From assembly GCF_003173735.1 (NCBI RefSeq), contig NZ_CP029551.1, positions 5,475,696 to 5,539,695 on the forward strand: 64,000 nt of DNA. Direction: 5' to 3'. Below the pieces are notes generated by a model that was given only the letters and a program-made list of their open reading frames with translations, searched no databases and was not told where the DNA came from. Source of the DNA: Methylobacterium radiodurans (GTDB lineage Bacteria; Pseudomonadota; Alphaproteobacteria; Rhizobiales; Beijerinckiaceae). Position 1 is the first letter of the stretch. Each line of letters begins with the position of its first letter. This document shows positions 37,745 through 45,922 of this stretch, in pieces. Both the position numbers and the translations under genes were made by a program.

Positions 37745-37969
37745 TTACTGGGCTTGGCCCTGAGCGCCACCCTGCTGCTTGTCCTTCTTGTTGGCCTTGT
37801 GGTGACCAACGGCACAGCCAGCCGCCGCACCCATCTTGCCATGACCGGCCATGCTGCCCGCTGCACCACCGACGATAGCGCCCTTGATGCAGCCCTTGGC
37901 CTCCGCTGAGCTGACACCCGCCACCATGCCGATAGCGAGACTGGCAGCCAGGATGAGGTTCGTCCTCAT
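37745..37969 (-). CDS. Small exported glycine-rich protein
   Basis: 74 residues from ATG 37969, which gives a signal peptide (LILAASLAIGMVAGVSSAEA). The mature part has a glycine-zipper-like stretch (GAIVGGAAGSMAGHGKMGAAAG) and a Lys/Gln-rich tail. Such proteins insert in or lie against membranes; the function in the element is unknown. Confidence 0.65.
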   Translation of the reverse strand: MRTNLILAASLAIGMVAGVSSAEAKGCIKGAIVGGAAGSMAGHGKMGAAAGCAVGHHKANKKDKQQGGAQGQAQ

Positions 37970-38135
37970 GGTTGTTTCCTCCGATGAACTCGGAAGCTCA
38001 ACTTGAGGCGGAGCAGAACGTTCCCAGCGCAGAGGGGCAGTCAAGATCAAGCTTGACACGCTTCCTTGTGCTTCACGCCTGACGACTAACCCACGACCAA
38101 CCCCTTCCATCCAACTAAATCCCAGGAGGGCATCC

Positions 38136-38513
38136 ATGACCCTCAGGGTCTATACTTTCAATCCCCGTTTGCGAGGCGTCCGGTCAGCCTTCAAGCTCCG
38201 AGGCATGCCCCATGCCGATGACCTCTGGCTGTCGGCCAAGGATGCCGGACAGGCCATAGGCTGGCACCCTGACACGTTCAGACACCGCCGAGAGGTGGCG
38301 CTGGACGGTGACGCTTGGGGCTACGCCACCCTGCCGACAGCCAAGGGGAACCACATGATGGTGATGGTCTCCAGAGGCGCGCTCAGGGCCATGCTGAGTG
38401 GCGTGCGGACGCGTCAGGGTCGGGTGTTCAGGGGTTGGCTGAAGGAAATGCCAGATTTTCCCAATACATTGATCGTTCCACCCCTGGGAACCATTGCACG
38501 GGTGGAAAGGTAA
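38136..38513 (+). CDS. BRO-N-like DNA-binding protein
   Basis: 125 residues. The segment DLWLSAKDAGQAIGWHPDTFRHRRE resembles the start of the BRO-N/antirepressor domain, where a small helical unit follows an F/LWxxAxDxxxxLG-type motif. It has no C-terminal antirepressor domain. ATG preceded by CCAGGAGGGC, a strong ribosome site. It may regulate the element's own genes. Confidence 0.6.
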   Translation: MTLRVYTFNPRLRGVRSAFKLRGMPHADDLWLSAKDAGQAIGWHPDTFRHRREVALDGDAWGYATLPTAKGNHMMVMVSRGALRAMLSGVRTRQGRVFRGWLKEMPDFPNTLIVPPLGTIARVER

Positions 38514-38674
38514 TAAGCAGACAATGTCAGACTGATCTCACATCTCCACTCCAGTTACTAGCCCCGGCGCATGGGCGACCTTCGCTTTCTCGGCTATCCA
38601 TAGGTCGGCCAGCACATCTAAAACCTTCCTACCGCCTCGCAACGAGAACGAGACGAGGCGCTTGGGGATCGAAA

Positions 38675-38929
38675 ATGGCAGTCGCGCTTGGAATCAGCAT
38701 GTACGGCGTTTCCATCAACGTTGAGCTTGGCAATCACTACCTCCACGTTCGCCCTGGCGATTGGGAGTTGAAGGTAGGAGCGCGGACTTGGACGATGCTG
38801 CGGGGACCGTCACCTCTCGATGGAGGCATTTTCCTCCACCACGAAAGCGATGCGTCGAAGTGCCGTGATTGGTGCTGGGAGGAGGTCGGGGACTGGGTGG
38901 CCTTTTGGAGGCGCTGGAAGGCGGTCTGA
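38675..38929 (+). CDS. Small hypothetical protein
   Basis: 84 residues from ATG 38675; the frame is open from 38315 but upstream it overlaps the previous gene. The sequence is compact and Trp-rich (NHYLHVRPGDWELKVGARTWTML, ending WVAFWRRWKAV). No family was recognised. Confidence 0.5.
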   Translation: MAVALGISMYGVSINVELGNHYLHVRPGDWELKVGARTWTMLRGPSPLDGGIFLHHESDASKCRDWCWEEVGDWVAFWRRWKAV

Positions 38930-39043
38930 GAGGCATACCTTCGAAAATCGCCTCATCCAGGCCCTAGCGGCAACCCAATCTCGCAAGCAGCCCCCCTATA
39001 CGCTCGGTCGGCGCCGATTGGCGGGCCATCCAGGGCCAAAATA

Positions 39044-39060
39044 ATTGCCCACTGCACTAG
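39044..39060 (+). promoter_or_regulatory. CACTAG motif copy 1 (phage-promoter-like)
   Basis: ATTGCCCACTGCACTAG, first of four 17-bp copies of ATTRCCCNCYGCACTAG in the element. It lies 51 bp upstream of the ATG at 39112 with the same orientation as that gene, as a promoter would. It resembles the CACTA core of T7/T3/SP6-type promoters. Confidence 0.5.
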
Positions 39061-39111
39061 CCCTACAGGGCGTCATCGACAGCCATGTGGCTGGCATCGA
39101 AAGGCACACCT

Positions 39112-39819
39112 ATGTCTGAAGTCACGATCACTCCCGATCAGCGTAACGAAATGCTCTCTTATGTCTCTCGGGTAGAGGCTCATGTTGCCGCTGACCGCCG
39201 CAAATTGAGAAGCTTGAAAAAGGGAACAACTGAGCACAGCCAGCTTCGAACTAAAATTGATGAGATGGCGCAACGCAATAAAACCTACAGGCAGCAAGTT
39301 GCCCATCTCGCCAGCGGCAAGGCCACGAAGGAAGATGAGAGGAATTTCATCGAAACAGTCTGCCGATGGATAGAAGAAGACCGCCTCCAGCAGCAAAACG
39401 AACTTGCTGAATGGTGCAAGGATCGCCTTGGTGAGGACATGACTGTTCTTCTACCAGATGGCGCCAAAGCACCTGCCTGGAAATTCTGGCTCAGTCAGCG
39501 TGTCTCAACTGCCCCTGAAGCAAAATATCTGACTAATGAGACTGTCCGCGTCAATGCCCTTTATGAGGAGTATGCGCCGGAAGTTCCGAAAGGCGAACGT
39601 TGCCAGAGAGCATTTCGGATTGCACTCAAAAGCATTGACCTTGAGGTGGAGAACTATGAGTTTGATGGCAGCGACATGAAGATATTGATGCTTGCCAACG
39701 GACTTGAAGAAGGGGATTTCGAAATTACGAATGGGCACGATGGGCCGATTGTGCGCTTAGATGCTGAAGCATTGCGTCGCCTGGGGACACCCAAGGGGAT
39801 CAGCACATCGATCAACTGA
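39112..39819 (+). CDS. Hypothetical protein with N-terminal coiled coil
   Basis: 235 residues from ATG 39112 (an ATG at 39085 would add nine). Residues about 10-75 are heptad-like and charged (QRNEMLSYVSRVEAHVAADRRKL...). The C-terminal part is acidic. AT-richer than the host, with codon use unlike the chromosome, so acquired recently. No family was recognised. Downstream of CACTAG motif copy 1. Confidence 0.65.
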   Translation: MSEVTITPDQRNEMLSYVSRVEAHVAADRRKLRSLKKGTTEHSQLRTKIDEMAQRNKTYRQQVAHLASGKATKEDERNFIETVCRWIEEDRLQQQNELAEWCKDRLGEDMTVLLPDGAKAPAWKFWLSQRVSTAPEAKYLTNETVRVNALYEEYAPEVPKGERCQRAFRIALKSIDLEVENYEFDGSDMKILMLANGLEEGDFEITNGHDGPIVRLDAEALRRLGTPKGISTSIN

Positions 39820-39950
39820 GAGGTACACTGGAACGGGCGCCAACCGCTGGCACTCGACGCGGAAGCAGGAGCCCTCCGTCCCGCCTTCCCCACCCCTCGA
39901 TTTGCTGCCAAGCTGCCCCATATCAGCGCGGCTGAAGGCGAGGGGTATCA

Positions 39951-40388
39951 ATGTACGGGCGTGATCTGCGAACCATCACGATAGATGAGTTCCACGCCCC
40001 ATACCTCATCGAGGTCATTCAGGCCGAGATGGACCGCCTCAAGGTCATACAAGACGGCCACAGAGACCGCTGGGAAAAGCCCGAATATGCCAGGGTGAGG
40101 GTGCTGCGGAACGAACTACACCGCGTCTGGAGCCGACTGACGAACGAACTCTACGTGATGGGACCACCATCTCTTGAGGACGTTCAGTTCCTTGAGGAGC
40201 ATATCCAGAGGGTATCCACCGACGTGCCCCGTTCAGCAGGGAATGCGACCGCCTACAGGATCGAGCGGGCGAAGGAGCGGGCCGAGCGGGAAGTCCGAGA
40301 GGCGGAACGTAGAGCCAAGAGGCGGCCACGTAGGCGCTCCTGGCGACCGCCTGTCGTGATCGATGAGCAGCCCTCTACGGGCTCTTGA
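39951..40388 (+). CDS. Hypothetical highly charged protein
   Basis: 145 residues. The N-terminal half is helical with IEVIQAEMDRLKVIQDGH; the C-terminal half is an Arg/Glu-rich helix (RAKERAEREVREAERRAKRRPRRR), likely coiled coil or nucleic-acid-binding. No family was recognised. Confidence 0.6.
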   Translation: MYGRDLRTITIDEFHAPYLIEVIQAEMDRLKVIQDGHRDRWEKPEYARVRVLRNELHRVWSRLTNELYVMGPPSLEDVQFLEEHIQRVSTDVPRSAGNATAYRIERAKERAEREVREAERRAKRRPRRRSWRPPVVIDEQPSTGS

Positions 40389-40597
40389 GTAGCGCCGAAG
40401 GTTTCACCGAAAAAATCTGAGGCGGCATCGACCAATTCGAGTCGGCCAGTTTCCCCCTGCCACCCCCTCTAGACGCGCGTGGTATCCCGCCCGGTATCGC
40501 GCTCAAGCGCACGAGAAAGGCACGCACGGGTGCCTGGAGGATGCGGTGGGATGGTGGAGGTAGAGGCCGCCGTCTCCAGCAGCCCCTACGCGCCTCT

Positions 40598-40879
40598 TCA
40601 GCGGCTCCCTGAGTTGCCCTTAGCGCCCGGTGTCGAGCCTGACCCGGCATCGTTGGCACCCGTGCTGTTGGACGTGCCTGACCGGCTCATGCTGCCCGTA
40701 GAGGGGCCACTACCGGAAGCACCAGGGGATGACCCTGAGCCTGCATCGTTGGCCCCGGTGCTGTTCATGGTGCCCGAGCGGGTCTCACCGGAGCCCTTAG
40801 CGGGGCTGCCCTCAGCGGCGTAGGCGGCTGTGCCGAGTGCCAGCGTGGCGGCTGCGACGATCAAGTCGGATGTCCGCAT
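40598..40879 (-). CDS. Small exported Ser/Gly-rich repeat protein
   Basis: 93 residues from ATG 40879. Signal peptide (IVAAATLALGTAAYA). The mature protein is low complexity with two copies of NSTGANDAGSGS(S/T)PGA. No enzyme features. Comparable tiny exported repeat proteins occur in Methylobacterium chromosomes, so this may be host-derived cargo. Confidence 0.6.
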   Translation of the reverse strand: MRTSDLIVAAATLALGTAAYAAEGSPAKGSGETRSGTMNSTGANDAGSGSSPGASGSGPSTGSMSRSGTSNSTGANDAGSGSTPGAKGNSGSR

Positions 40880-41202
40880 GGCCTTCTCCTTCGACGTTTC
40901 CCTGCCACCTCTTGCGTGGGTGACCTGGGCTAACGCGAGATTGCCATTCCCGTTCAGGAACGACCCGATGTCACATGGCCGTTGGCATGTGGTGTGCAGA
41001 CCAGTCGTGCCCCTCCCAGGTCTCAACCCCAGGGTCGGGGTCGCGGGTCGGCCGGTAAGGCTTCGTCTCCTCTCCCGGTCGGCCCGTCGCGGCTCCCCAC
41101 GATAAGTCCAGAGATCAAGGCATCAGCAGCGTTCAGATACGATCCACACCATCAGCAGCCGTGCCTCTCGCGACTGGTCGATTGCCGGCTATAGATGGGG
41201 TG

Positions 41203-41433
41203 ATGACGAACGGCACAGGCGTTAAGACGCAACGCCTCAAGGCGCACCTGATCATGGTCGAGCGGGCTGGTAAGCGCCGCCGGCTTTATGCAGTGGTGCA
41301 GCCAACCGCTGAGGTCGCTCTAGACGCTGTGCGGGCTGCTTATCCAGGCGCTCAGATCACTCTTGTTGGCGGCTTCGGCAGAGCGTTGACACGCAAGCTC
41401 AAGCTCAAGCGAGACGAGATGCGGAGGGTCTGA
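41203..41433 (+). CDS. Small basic hypothetical protein
   Basis: 76 residues from ATG 41203; a GTG at 41161 would give 90. Very basic, with KRRRLYAVVQPTAEVALDAVRAAYPGA; possibly nucleic-acid binding. No family was recognised. Confidence 0.45.
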   Translation: MTNGTGVKTQRLKAHLIMVERAGKRRRLYAVVQPTAEVALDAVRAAYPGAQITLVGGFGRALTRKLKLKRDEMRRV

Positions 41434-41458
41434 GACGAGTGGTGGGGTCAGCCCTCAG

Positions 41459-41591
41459 CGTTCCAATAGGGCAAGCTCTAGCGGAACGTTCCAGAGGATA
41501 GGCAGAGCGGTTCCAGACAAGTCCCATTGCATTTTGGAACGGGATGAGGCTCTATGTCTAGGAACCTAGTGGAACGACCTAACCCGGAACG
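41459..41591. repeat. Phased GGAAC/GTTCC array upstream of the resolvase
   Basis: GGAAC or its complement occurs at 41460, 41483-41492 (palindrome GGAACGTTCC), 41510, 41536, 41561, 41571 and 41586. Apart from the copy at 41571 the centres are about 25 bp apart (41462, 41488, 41512, 41538, 41563, 41588). The first copies are in one orientation and the last ones in the other. It overlaps the 5' end of the serine recombinase gene; a resolution site or operator is inferred. Confidence 0.6.
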
Positions 41592-42162
41592 CCCCGCCAT
41601 GCTCATTGGATACGCTCGCACGTCCACCCTGGAACAGGAGGCCGGCATAGAGGCTCAGGTTCGTGACCTGACGGCCCTCGGTTGTGAGAAGCTGTTTCGG
41701 GAGCAGGTCTCCTCTGTGGCCCCTCGCAAGCAGCTTGAGGCAGCCGTTGAGTTCGCCCGTCAGGGTGACACGCTGGTAGTCACGAAGCTCGACAGGTTAG
41801 CCCGCAGCGTCACCCACCTGGGGAAGATCATCGAGGCCCTGGAGGCGAAGGGCGTGGCGCTACGCATCGTGAACCTCGGGGTGGATACCTCGACACCCAC
41901 CGGCAAGCTGATGCTCAACGTCCTCGGGGGCGTAGCTCAGTTTGAACGAGAGATGATGCTGGAGCGGCAGCGTGAAGGCATCGCCAAGGCCAAGGCTGAG
42001 GGCGCCTACAAGGGCCGCAAGCCAACCGCGCGGGCCAAGGCGGAGGAGATCAAGGCTCTAGCGGCAGAGGGGCTGAGCATGGGCGCAATCGCCACCAAGC
42101 TGGGGATCGGCAAGGGCAGCGTACACCGGGCGCTGAACTCCAAAGCAGAAACAGGCAGTTGA
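41554..42162 (+). CDS. Serine recombinase (resolvase/invertase family)
   Basis: 202 residues from ATG 41554; ATG 41599 (MLIGYARTST) would give the usual family N-terminus and is equally likely. The catalytic Ser is in YARTSTLEQ, with the conserved LVVTKLDRLARS and the E-helix region. A C-terminal helix-turn-helix (LSMGAIATKLGIGKGSVHRAL) binds DNA. The length is that of Tn3-type resolvases and DNA invertases, which act at paired sites. The phased GGAAC array overlaps its start, so autoregulation or local recombination is likely. Confidence 0.92.
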   Translation: MSRNLVERPNPERPAMLIGYARTSTLEQEAGIEAQVRDLTALGCEKLFREQVSSVAPRKQLEAAVEFARQGDTLVVTKLDRLARSVTHLGKIIEALEAKGVALRIVNLGVDTSTPTGKLMLNVLGGVAQFEREMMLERQREGIAKAKAEGAYKGRKPTARAKAEEIKALAAEGLSMGAIATKLGIGKGSVHRALNSKAETGS

Positions 42163-42268
42163 GGCCACGATCTTGTCGGCCCCCATTACGATAAATAGCG
42201 GCCAGCTTCTCTTCCGCACGAGAATTGCAATTTGCTGGCCTGCCTAGATTGCCGACAAATCGAGATCG

Positions 42269-42748
42269 TCAGAGGCTTTGTTTGTATATGCTGCCCACCC
42301 TGTTTAACCCCAGCTTATCGAAAAAATGATGCGCCTTCTCAGGGTCGATTCCAGTCGTATGCCCCAGGCATAGTTCCTTAGCGCCCTGAGTTTGAGCCCA
42401 CTTTTTGAAACGGCGAATGAGCATCAAGGCGATAACTCCTCCCCTGGCCTTTCTCGGCACGAAAAGGAAAAGGTCTTGAGCGATTCGATCTCTCGAAAAA
42501 AAGTACTCTGAGACGTACCCAAGCAGGATGCCTGACATTCTTCCCCGACGCTTATAAATGAAGCAGACGGTAAATGGACTGGCATTATCGCAAGCCGATT
42601 TCAGCAAGGCTTTGACCTTAGCATCATCGAAACGGATATTTCGGTATATGCTCTCTTGATGAAGGGCTTTGGCAAGTAGGTGAGCTTCGGCAAGCCCGTC
42701 GTCTGTAAGTAGTCTAACCCCGCTGTCTGTGGATACGGGCTTTGACAT
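42269..42748 (-). CDS. GNAT-like acetyltransferase
   Basis: 159 residues from ATG 42748 (an upstream ATG at 42778 is possible). It shows the GNAT pattern: a central strand GILLGYVSEYFFS, DLFLFVPRKARGGVIALMLIRRFKKWAQTQGA as the acetyl-CoA loop and helix, and a C-terminal HHFFDKLGLNRVGSIYKQ typical of GNAT strand 7. Substrate unknown. GNAT genes of this type occur beside phage structural genes. Lower GC than the host. It diverges from the DUF4214 gene. Confidence 0.7.
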   Translation of the reverse strand: MSKPVSTDSGVRLLTDDGLAEAHLLAKALHQESIYRNIRFDDAKVKALLKSACDNASPFTVCFIYKRRGRMSGILLGYVSEYFFSRDRIAQDLFLFVPRKARGGVIALMLIRRFKKWAQTQGAKELCLGHTTGIDPEKAHHFFDKLGLNRVGSIYKQSL

Positions 42749-42825
42749 CGAGAAGTCTCTTGACGGCGCAAAGGGCATCCACCATGGTCTGTCAAGCTTA
42801 AAAATCCGTATACTATGAGGGCGCC

Positions 42826-44565
42826 ATGTGTGGGGGCGGGAGCATATTTGCTGACATTGGGCGGGGGATCGCCCATCTTGGTGGGCAAATTAATGACCAC
42901 ATCATTCAACCAATCGGCCAAGGCATCGCTGCGCTTGGTAGCGGAATCTACAATGGCCTAATTACCCCGATAGTTAATGAGGTTGCCAAGATCGATTGGG
43001 GTCATGTTCTGAAGGAAACTGGTAAGTTTGCCCTAGAGGTTTGGAATACCTTTGTGCAGGGCTTTTCTCGAAATGGCGGATTAAACGAAGGGCAAGAGCC
43101 ATCCATCGATGATGATTGGAATATTGATGGAGGCATCGAGTTTGTTGGGGATCAAATCGAGACAACTGTCGCATTTTATTGGAACAAGATTGAAGATTAC
43201 TATGAAGGCACCAAGAAAAATTTCCAAGATTGGTATGATGAACATGCCAATTGGATGGAAAGGCGGATGGATGAGATTAAAAGAGGCTTCGATTTGCTAT
43301 CCGCCGACGCTGCGAATAATAAAATAACAGAGACAGTCTTTAAGCAGCGGATGGAGAATACTCTTGCTGTATTTAAGGACGAGGTTCAAACGCTGCTAAC
43401 AGATACTAAGGCCGTCATGCTAGCCTCAACGTCGGTTGGCATCGTACCTGTTCAACAGGGCGGCATCGCACATGGCATAGCTTTGAAGGTTGACGACACA
43501 GCGAACCACATCATTACGCTGGAAGAATCGTCTAATGTGTCGTTTGAAGTCTCTGGAATTCCCAGGAAGATAACTGGTCTCACTACCGCTAGCGTTCGCA
43601 CTGGGGGCGAACTCATCGAGTCATACAAAGCTTCTTTCACAGACGGGAGTCACACTGTAACAAAATTTGTTAGCGGAAATGGTAAGTTCTCGGTTGATCT
43701 TTCAGGCTTGCATGGGAATGTAATTGGAAGCCTAGAAGTTCAGAACGTCACTGGATTTAAAGGGGAAGCCTTATCGAACAAACTTACCATTGATACGCAC
43801 TCTCAATACTTTGGTAAGAAATTCTACGATAGCCATAGCCCGGCTGGAGAAGTATATGCGCTCTATAAGGGACTGCTTGGAAGAGAGCCCGATCCTATTG
43901 GCCTATCGGACTGGACTAAGGCCCTAAGCGCGGGAACCAAAGTTCAAGACATCGCTCAGGGTTTCCTACGTTCGCCGGAAGGGCAGGCCCGCGCGGGTGC
44001 GTTGGACAACGCGTCTTTCGTGGAGCAGCTGTACAGCACCACCCTCCATCGGCACTCTGATGCCAACGGCCTTAAGGGCTGGGTGAAGGCTCTGGAAAGT
44101 GGCACGTCCAGGGCGCAAGTTGCCACAAGCTTCGCTCTATCAGACGAGCATGTTAACAGCCTCAAAGGCGCGCTAGATGCTGGCATCTTCGTTCCTGACG
44201 CGGTAGCGGCCAACGTAGCTCGGCTCTACTATGCCGTGCTTGATCGTGCTCCTGACGCCGCTGGTCTTACGGGCTGGACTTCAGCTGTTAAAGGTGGCCA
44301 ATCACTGGAGGCCGTGACGAAGAGCTTCCTTGCGGCTCCTGAGGTACAGGCTAAAACGGCAAAGCTTACGAATTCCCAGTATGTTGACATGATCTATCAG
44401 AACGCGCTTGGCAGGCATGCGGAGCCCAAAGGGCTTGCTGATTGGACTGCCGAACTCGATCATGGTGCATCGCGGGTAGGTGTGACGACAGCAATCGGTC
44501 TGAGTACCGAAGCCCAGAAGCACCACCTTTCTCAGATTGAGATGGGATGGCAGCTCGTTGGCTAA
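42826..44565 (+). CDS. DUF4214-repeat protein with phage-like N-terminus
   Basis: 579 residues. The N-terminus (MCGGGSIFADIGRGIAHLGG, IGQGIAALGSGIYN) resembles the start of some phage virion or tail-associated proteins. Residues 90-200 are helical, about 200-320 beta-rich. From about residue 345 there are four DUF4214 units recognisable by YxxLLGREPDxxGLxDW-type motifs (at about 350, 400, 470 and 525). DUF4214 usually occurs in secreted adhesins and RTX-type proteins. No signal peptide or membrane helix. The first two thirds are clearly AT-richer than the DUF4214 part, which suggests a composite gene. Role unknown. Confidence 0.75.
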   Translation: MCGGGSIFADIGRGIAHLGGQINDHIIQPIGQGIAALGSGIYNGLITPIVNEVAKIDWGHVLKETGKFALEVWNTFVQGFSRNGGLNEGQEPSIDDDWNIDGGIEFVGDQIETTVAFYWNKIEDYYEGTKKNFQDWYDEHANWMERRMDEIKRGFDLLSADAANNKITETVFKQRMENTLAVFKDEVQTLLTDTKAVMLASTSVGIVPVQQGGIAHGIALKVDDTANHIITLEESSNVSFEVSGIPRKITGLTTASVRTGGELIESYKASFTDGSHTVTKFVSGNGKFSVDLSGLHGNVIGSLEVQNVTGFKGEALSNKLTIDTHSQYFGKKFYDSHSPAGEVYALYKGLLGREPDPIGLSDWTKALSAGTKVQDIAQGFLRSPEGQARAGALDNASFVEQLYSTTLHRHSDANGLKGWVKALESGTSRAQVATSFALSDEHVNSLKGALDAGIFVPDAVAANVARLYYAVLDRAPDAAGLTGWTSAVKGGQSLEAVTKSFLAAPEVQAKTAKLTNSQYVDMIYQNALGRHAEPKGLADWTAELDHGASRVGVTTAIGLSTEAQKHHLSQIEMGWQLVG

Positions 44566-44600
44566 TGCATCCTTCTTGCCGACTTGACTTATAGCTTTCA

Positions 44601-44633
44601 GGGAAGCCGCTGCATTGGCTCCGGTGGCTTCCC
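44601..44633 (+). terminator. Hairpin after the DUF4214 gene
   Basis: GGGAAGCC (44601-44608) pairs with GGCTTCCC (44626-44633). There is no T-tract, so termination is only a possibility. Confidence 0.35.
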
Positions 44634-44645
44634 CTCCCCGCGCTC

Positions 44646-45572
44646 ATGGTCCGCGAGATCGGGGGTGAGCCCCGCGTGCTCGATACAGACCTCGCGCGTG
44701 CTCTGGGCATGGAGCGCCCCACCAACATCCGCACGATGATCAAGGGTCTGCGGGAGGAACTAGAGCGGTTCGGGGTTTTACACGCCGAGCGTGCAAATAG
44801 CAGCGACGCGCTCGGTCGCGGACGCCCTGCCACCGCCTACCACCTCAACGAGGAGCAAGCGGCCTACGTCACGATGCACTGCAAGACCGAGAAGGCCACC
44901 GAGGTGAAGGTGCTCCTCGTCAGGGTCTTCACCGCTTGGCGCCACGGCAAGCTCGTCCCGGCCCAGCCGATGCAGTCAGCCATCGACTTCATCAACCCCC
45001 TGGAGACCGCCAAGCTGATCATGGCGGAGATGACCACCAAGACCTCCACCTTCTCGTTCGCTGGCCTCGATCTGCGCTGCGTCACCATCGAGGGCCAGCC
45101 GTTGTTCGTAGCCGAGGACGTGTGCCGCATGACCGGCCTCGAAGGCTACGCGTCGAAGCACACCGCGAAGCTGCCCATCGAGGAGCGCCGGGTGGTGTCT
45201 GCCGCAACTTACGGCACACTCGGCATCTTCAAGCCTAAGCAGCCGAGCGCCACTCTCGTGAGTGAGAAGGGCCTCTACACCCTCGTCATGCGCGCCCAGA
45301 AGGCCAACCCCAAGGCCCGTGAGTTCCAGTCCTGGGTCACCGGAACGGTCCTCCCCACGATCCGCCAGACGGGCGGCTACATCCAGGGCGAGGAGAAGTT
45401 GGCCACGGGGGAGATGACTGAGGAGCAGTTCTTCGCCCTCGCGGTGCTCACGATGCAGGGGCAATTACCCCCCGCACTAGGAAAAACCGCTGGCGACCCA
45501 CCCAGCGCCGCTCCCAGTCCCTGTCGATCACGCTTCAGGACAACGAGCCCCGCGTGCTGGACACGGCCCTAG
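44646..45572 (+). CDS. Phage antirepressor with N-terminal regulator domain and BRO-N domain
   Basis: 308 residues. The N-terminal 95 residues (EPRVLDTDLARALGMERPTNI...GRGRPATAYHLNEEQA) are a phage regulatory domain related to the Rha type. From about residue 135 there is a BRO-N domain (FAGLDLRCVTIEGQPLFVAEDVCRMTGL). The C-terminal 30 residues are unlike a KilAC domain and overlap CACTAG motif copy 2, suggesting a truncated end. Antirepressors switch phage programmes by binding repressors. The next gene is a second copy of the N-terminal domain. Confidence 0.8.
   Translation: MVREIGGEPRVLDTDLARALGMERPTNIRTMIKGLREELERFGVLHAERANSSDALGRGRPATAYHLNEEQAAYVTMHCKTEKATEVKVLLVRVFTAWRHGKLVPAQPMQSAIDFINPLETAKLIMAEMTTKTSTFSFAGLDLRCVTIEGQPLFVAEDVCRMTGLEGYASKHTAKLPIEERRVVSAATYGTLGIFKPKQPSATLVSEKGLYTLVMRAQKANPKAREFQSWVTGTVLPTIRQTGGYIQGEEKLATGEMTEEQFFALAVLTMQGQLPPALGKTAGDPPSAAPSPCRSRFRTTSPACWTRP
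45464..45480 (+). promoter_or_regulatory. CACTAG motif copy 2
   Basis: ATTACCCCCCGCACTAG followed by GAAAAA, inside the 3' end of the antirepressor frame and 73 bp before the GTG of the next gene at 45554. Same orientation as that gene. Confidence 0.55.
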
Positions 45573-45817
45573 CCGCCCAGCTCGGGATGACCAAGCCTGA
45601 GAACATCCGCACGCTCATCAAGGATCACATGGAGGAGCTGGAGGCGTTCGGGGTTGTCTGTCGCCGCCAGATTACCTCCGGTCCCAAAGGCGGGCGGCCC
45701 GGAACGGCCTACTACCTCAACCGGCAACAGGCGCTCCTCATCTGCATCCTCTCGAAGACCGACAAGGCCAAGGAGGTGCGCGCTGAGGTGATTCGGCAGG
45801 ATCGCTCAAGCCATTGA
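45554..45817 (+). CDS. Antirepressor N-terminal-domain paralogue
   Basis: 87 residues from GTG 45554. It repeats the N-terminal domain of the preceding gene (EPRVLDTALAAQLGMTKPENIRTLIKDHMEELEAFGV... GRPGTAYYLN). The conserved domain extends upstream of the GTG by at least three residues (EPR), so the true start may be a non-standard codon nearer the CACTAG motif. It lacks any BRO or KilAC part. It arose by local duplication. Confidence 0.65.
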   Translation: MLDTALAAQLGMTKPENIRTLIKDHMEELEAFGVVCRRQITSGPKGGRPGTAYYLNRQQALLICILSKTDKAKEVRAEVIRQDRSSH

Positions 45818-45847
45818 AGGCAAGAGATCAAACGTCCATACAGACAT

Positions 45848-45864
45848 ATTACCCGCTGCACTAG
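45848..45864 (+). promoter_or_regulatory. CACTAG motif copy 3
   Basis: ATTACCCGCTGCACTAG followed by GAAAAG. In the 215-bp gap before the polymerase-like gene, same orientation. Confidence 0.6.
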
Positions 45865-45922
45865 GAAAAGAGCCGCACTCCATCTGAGATGGGGGGTATC
45901 TGTTTTTTGCGACCCAGCCCGG

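Noticed and set aside
41459..41591. GGAAC array considered as EcfG promoters
   Set aside because: EcfG -35 is GGAAC, but CGTT at 16-17 bp was not found after most copies, and the regular 25-bp phasing with both orientations suits protein-binding repeats better.
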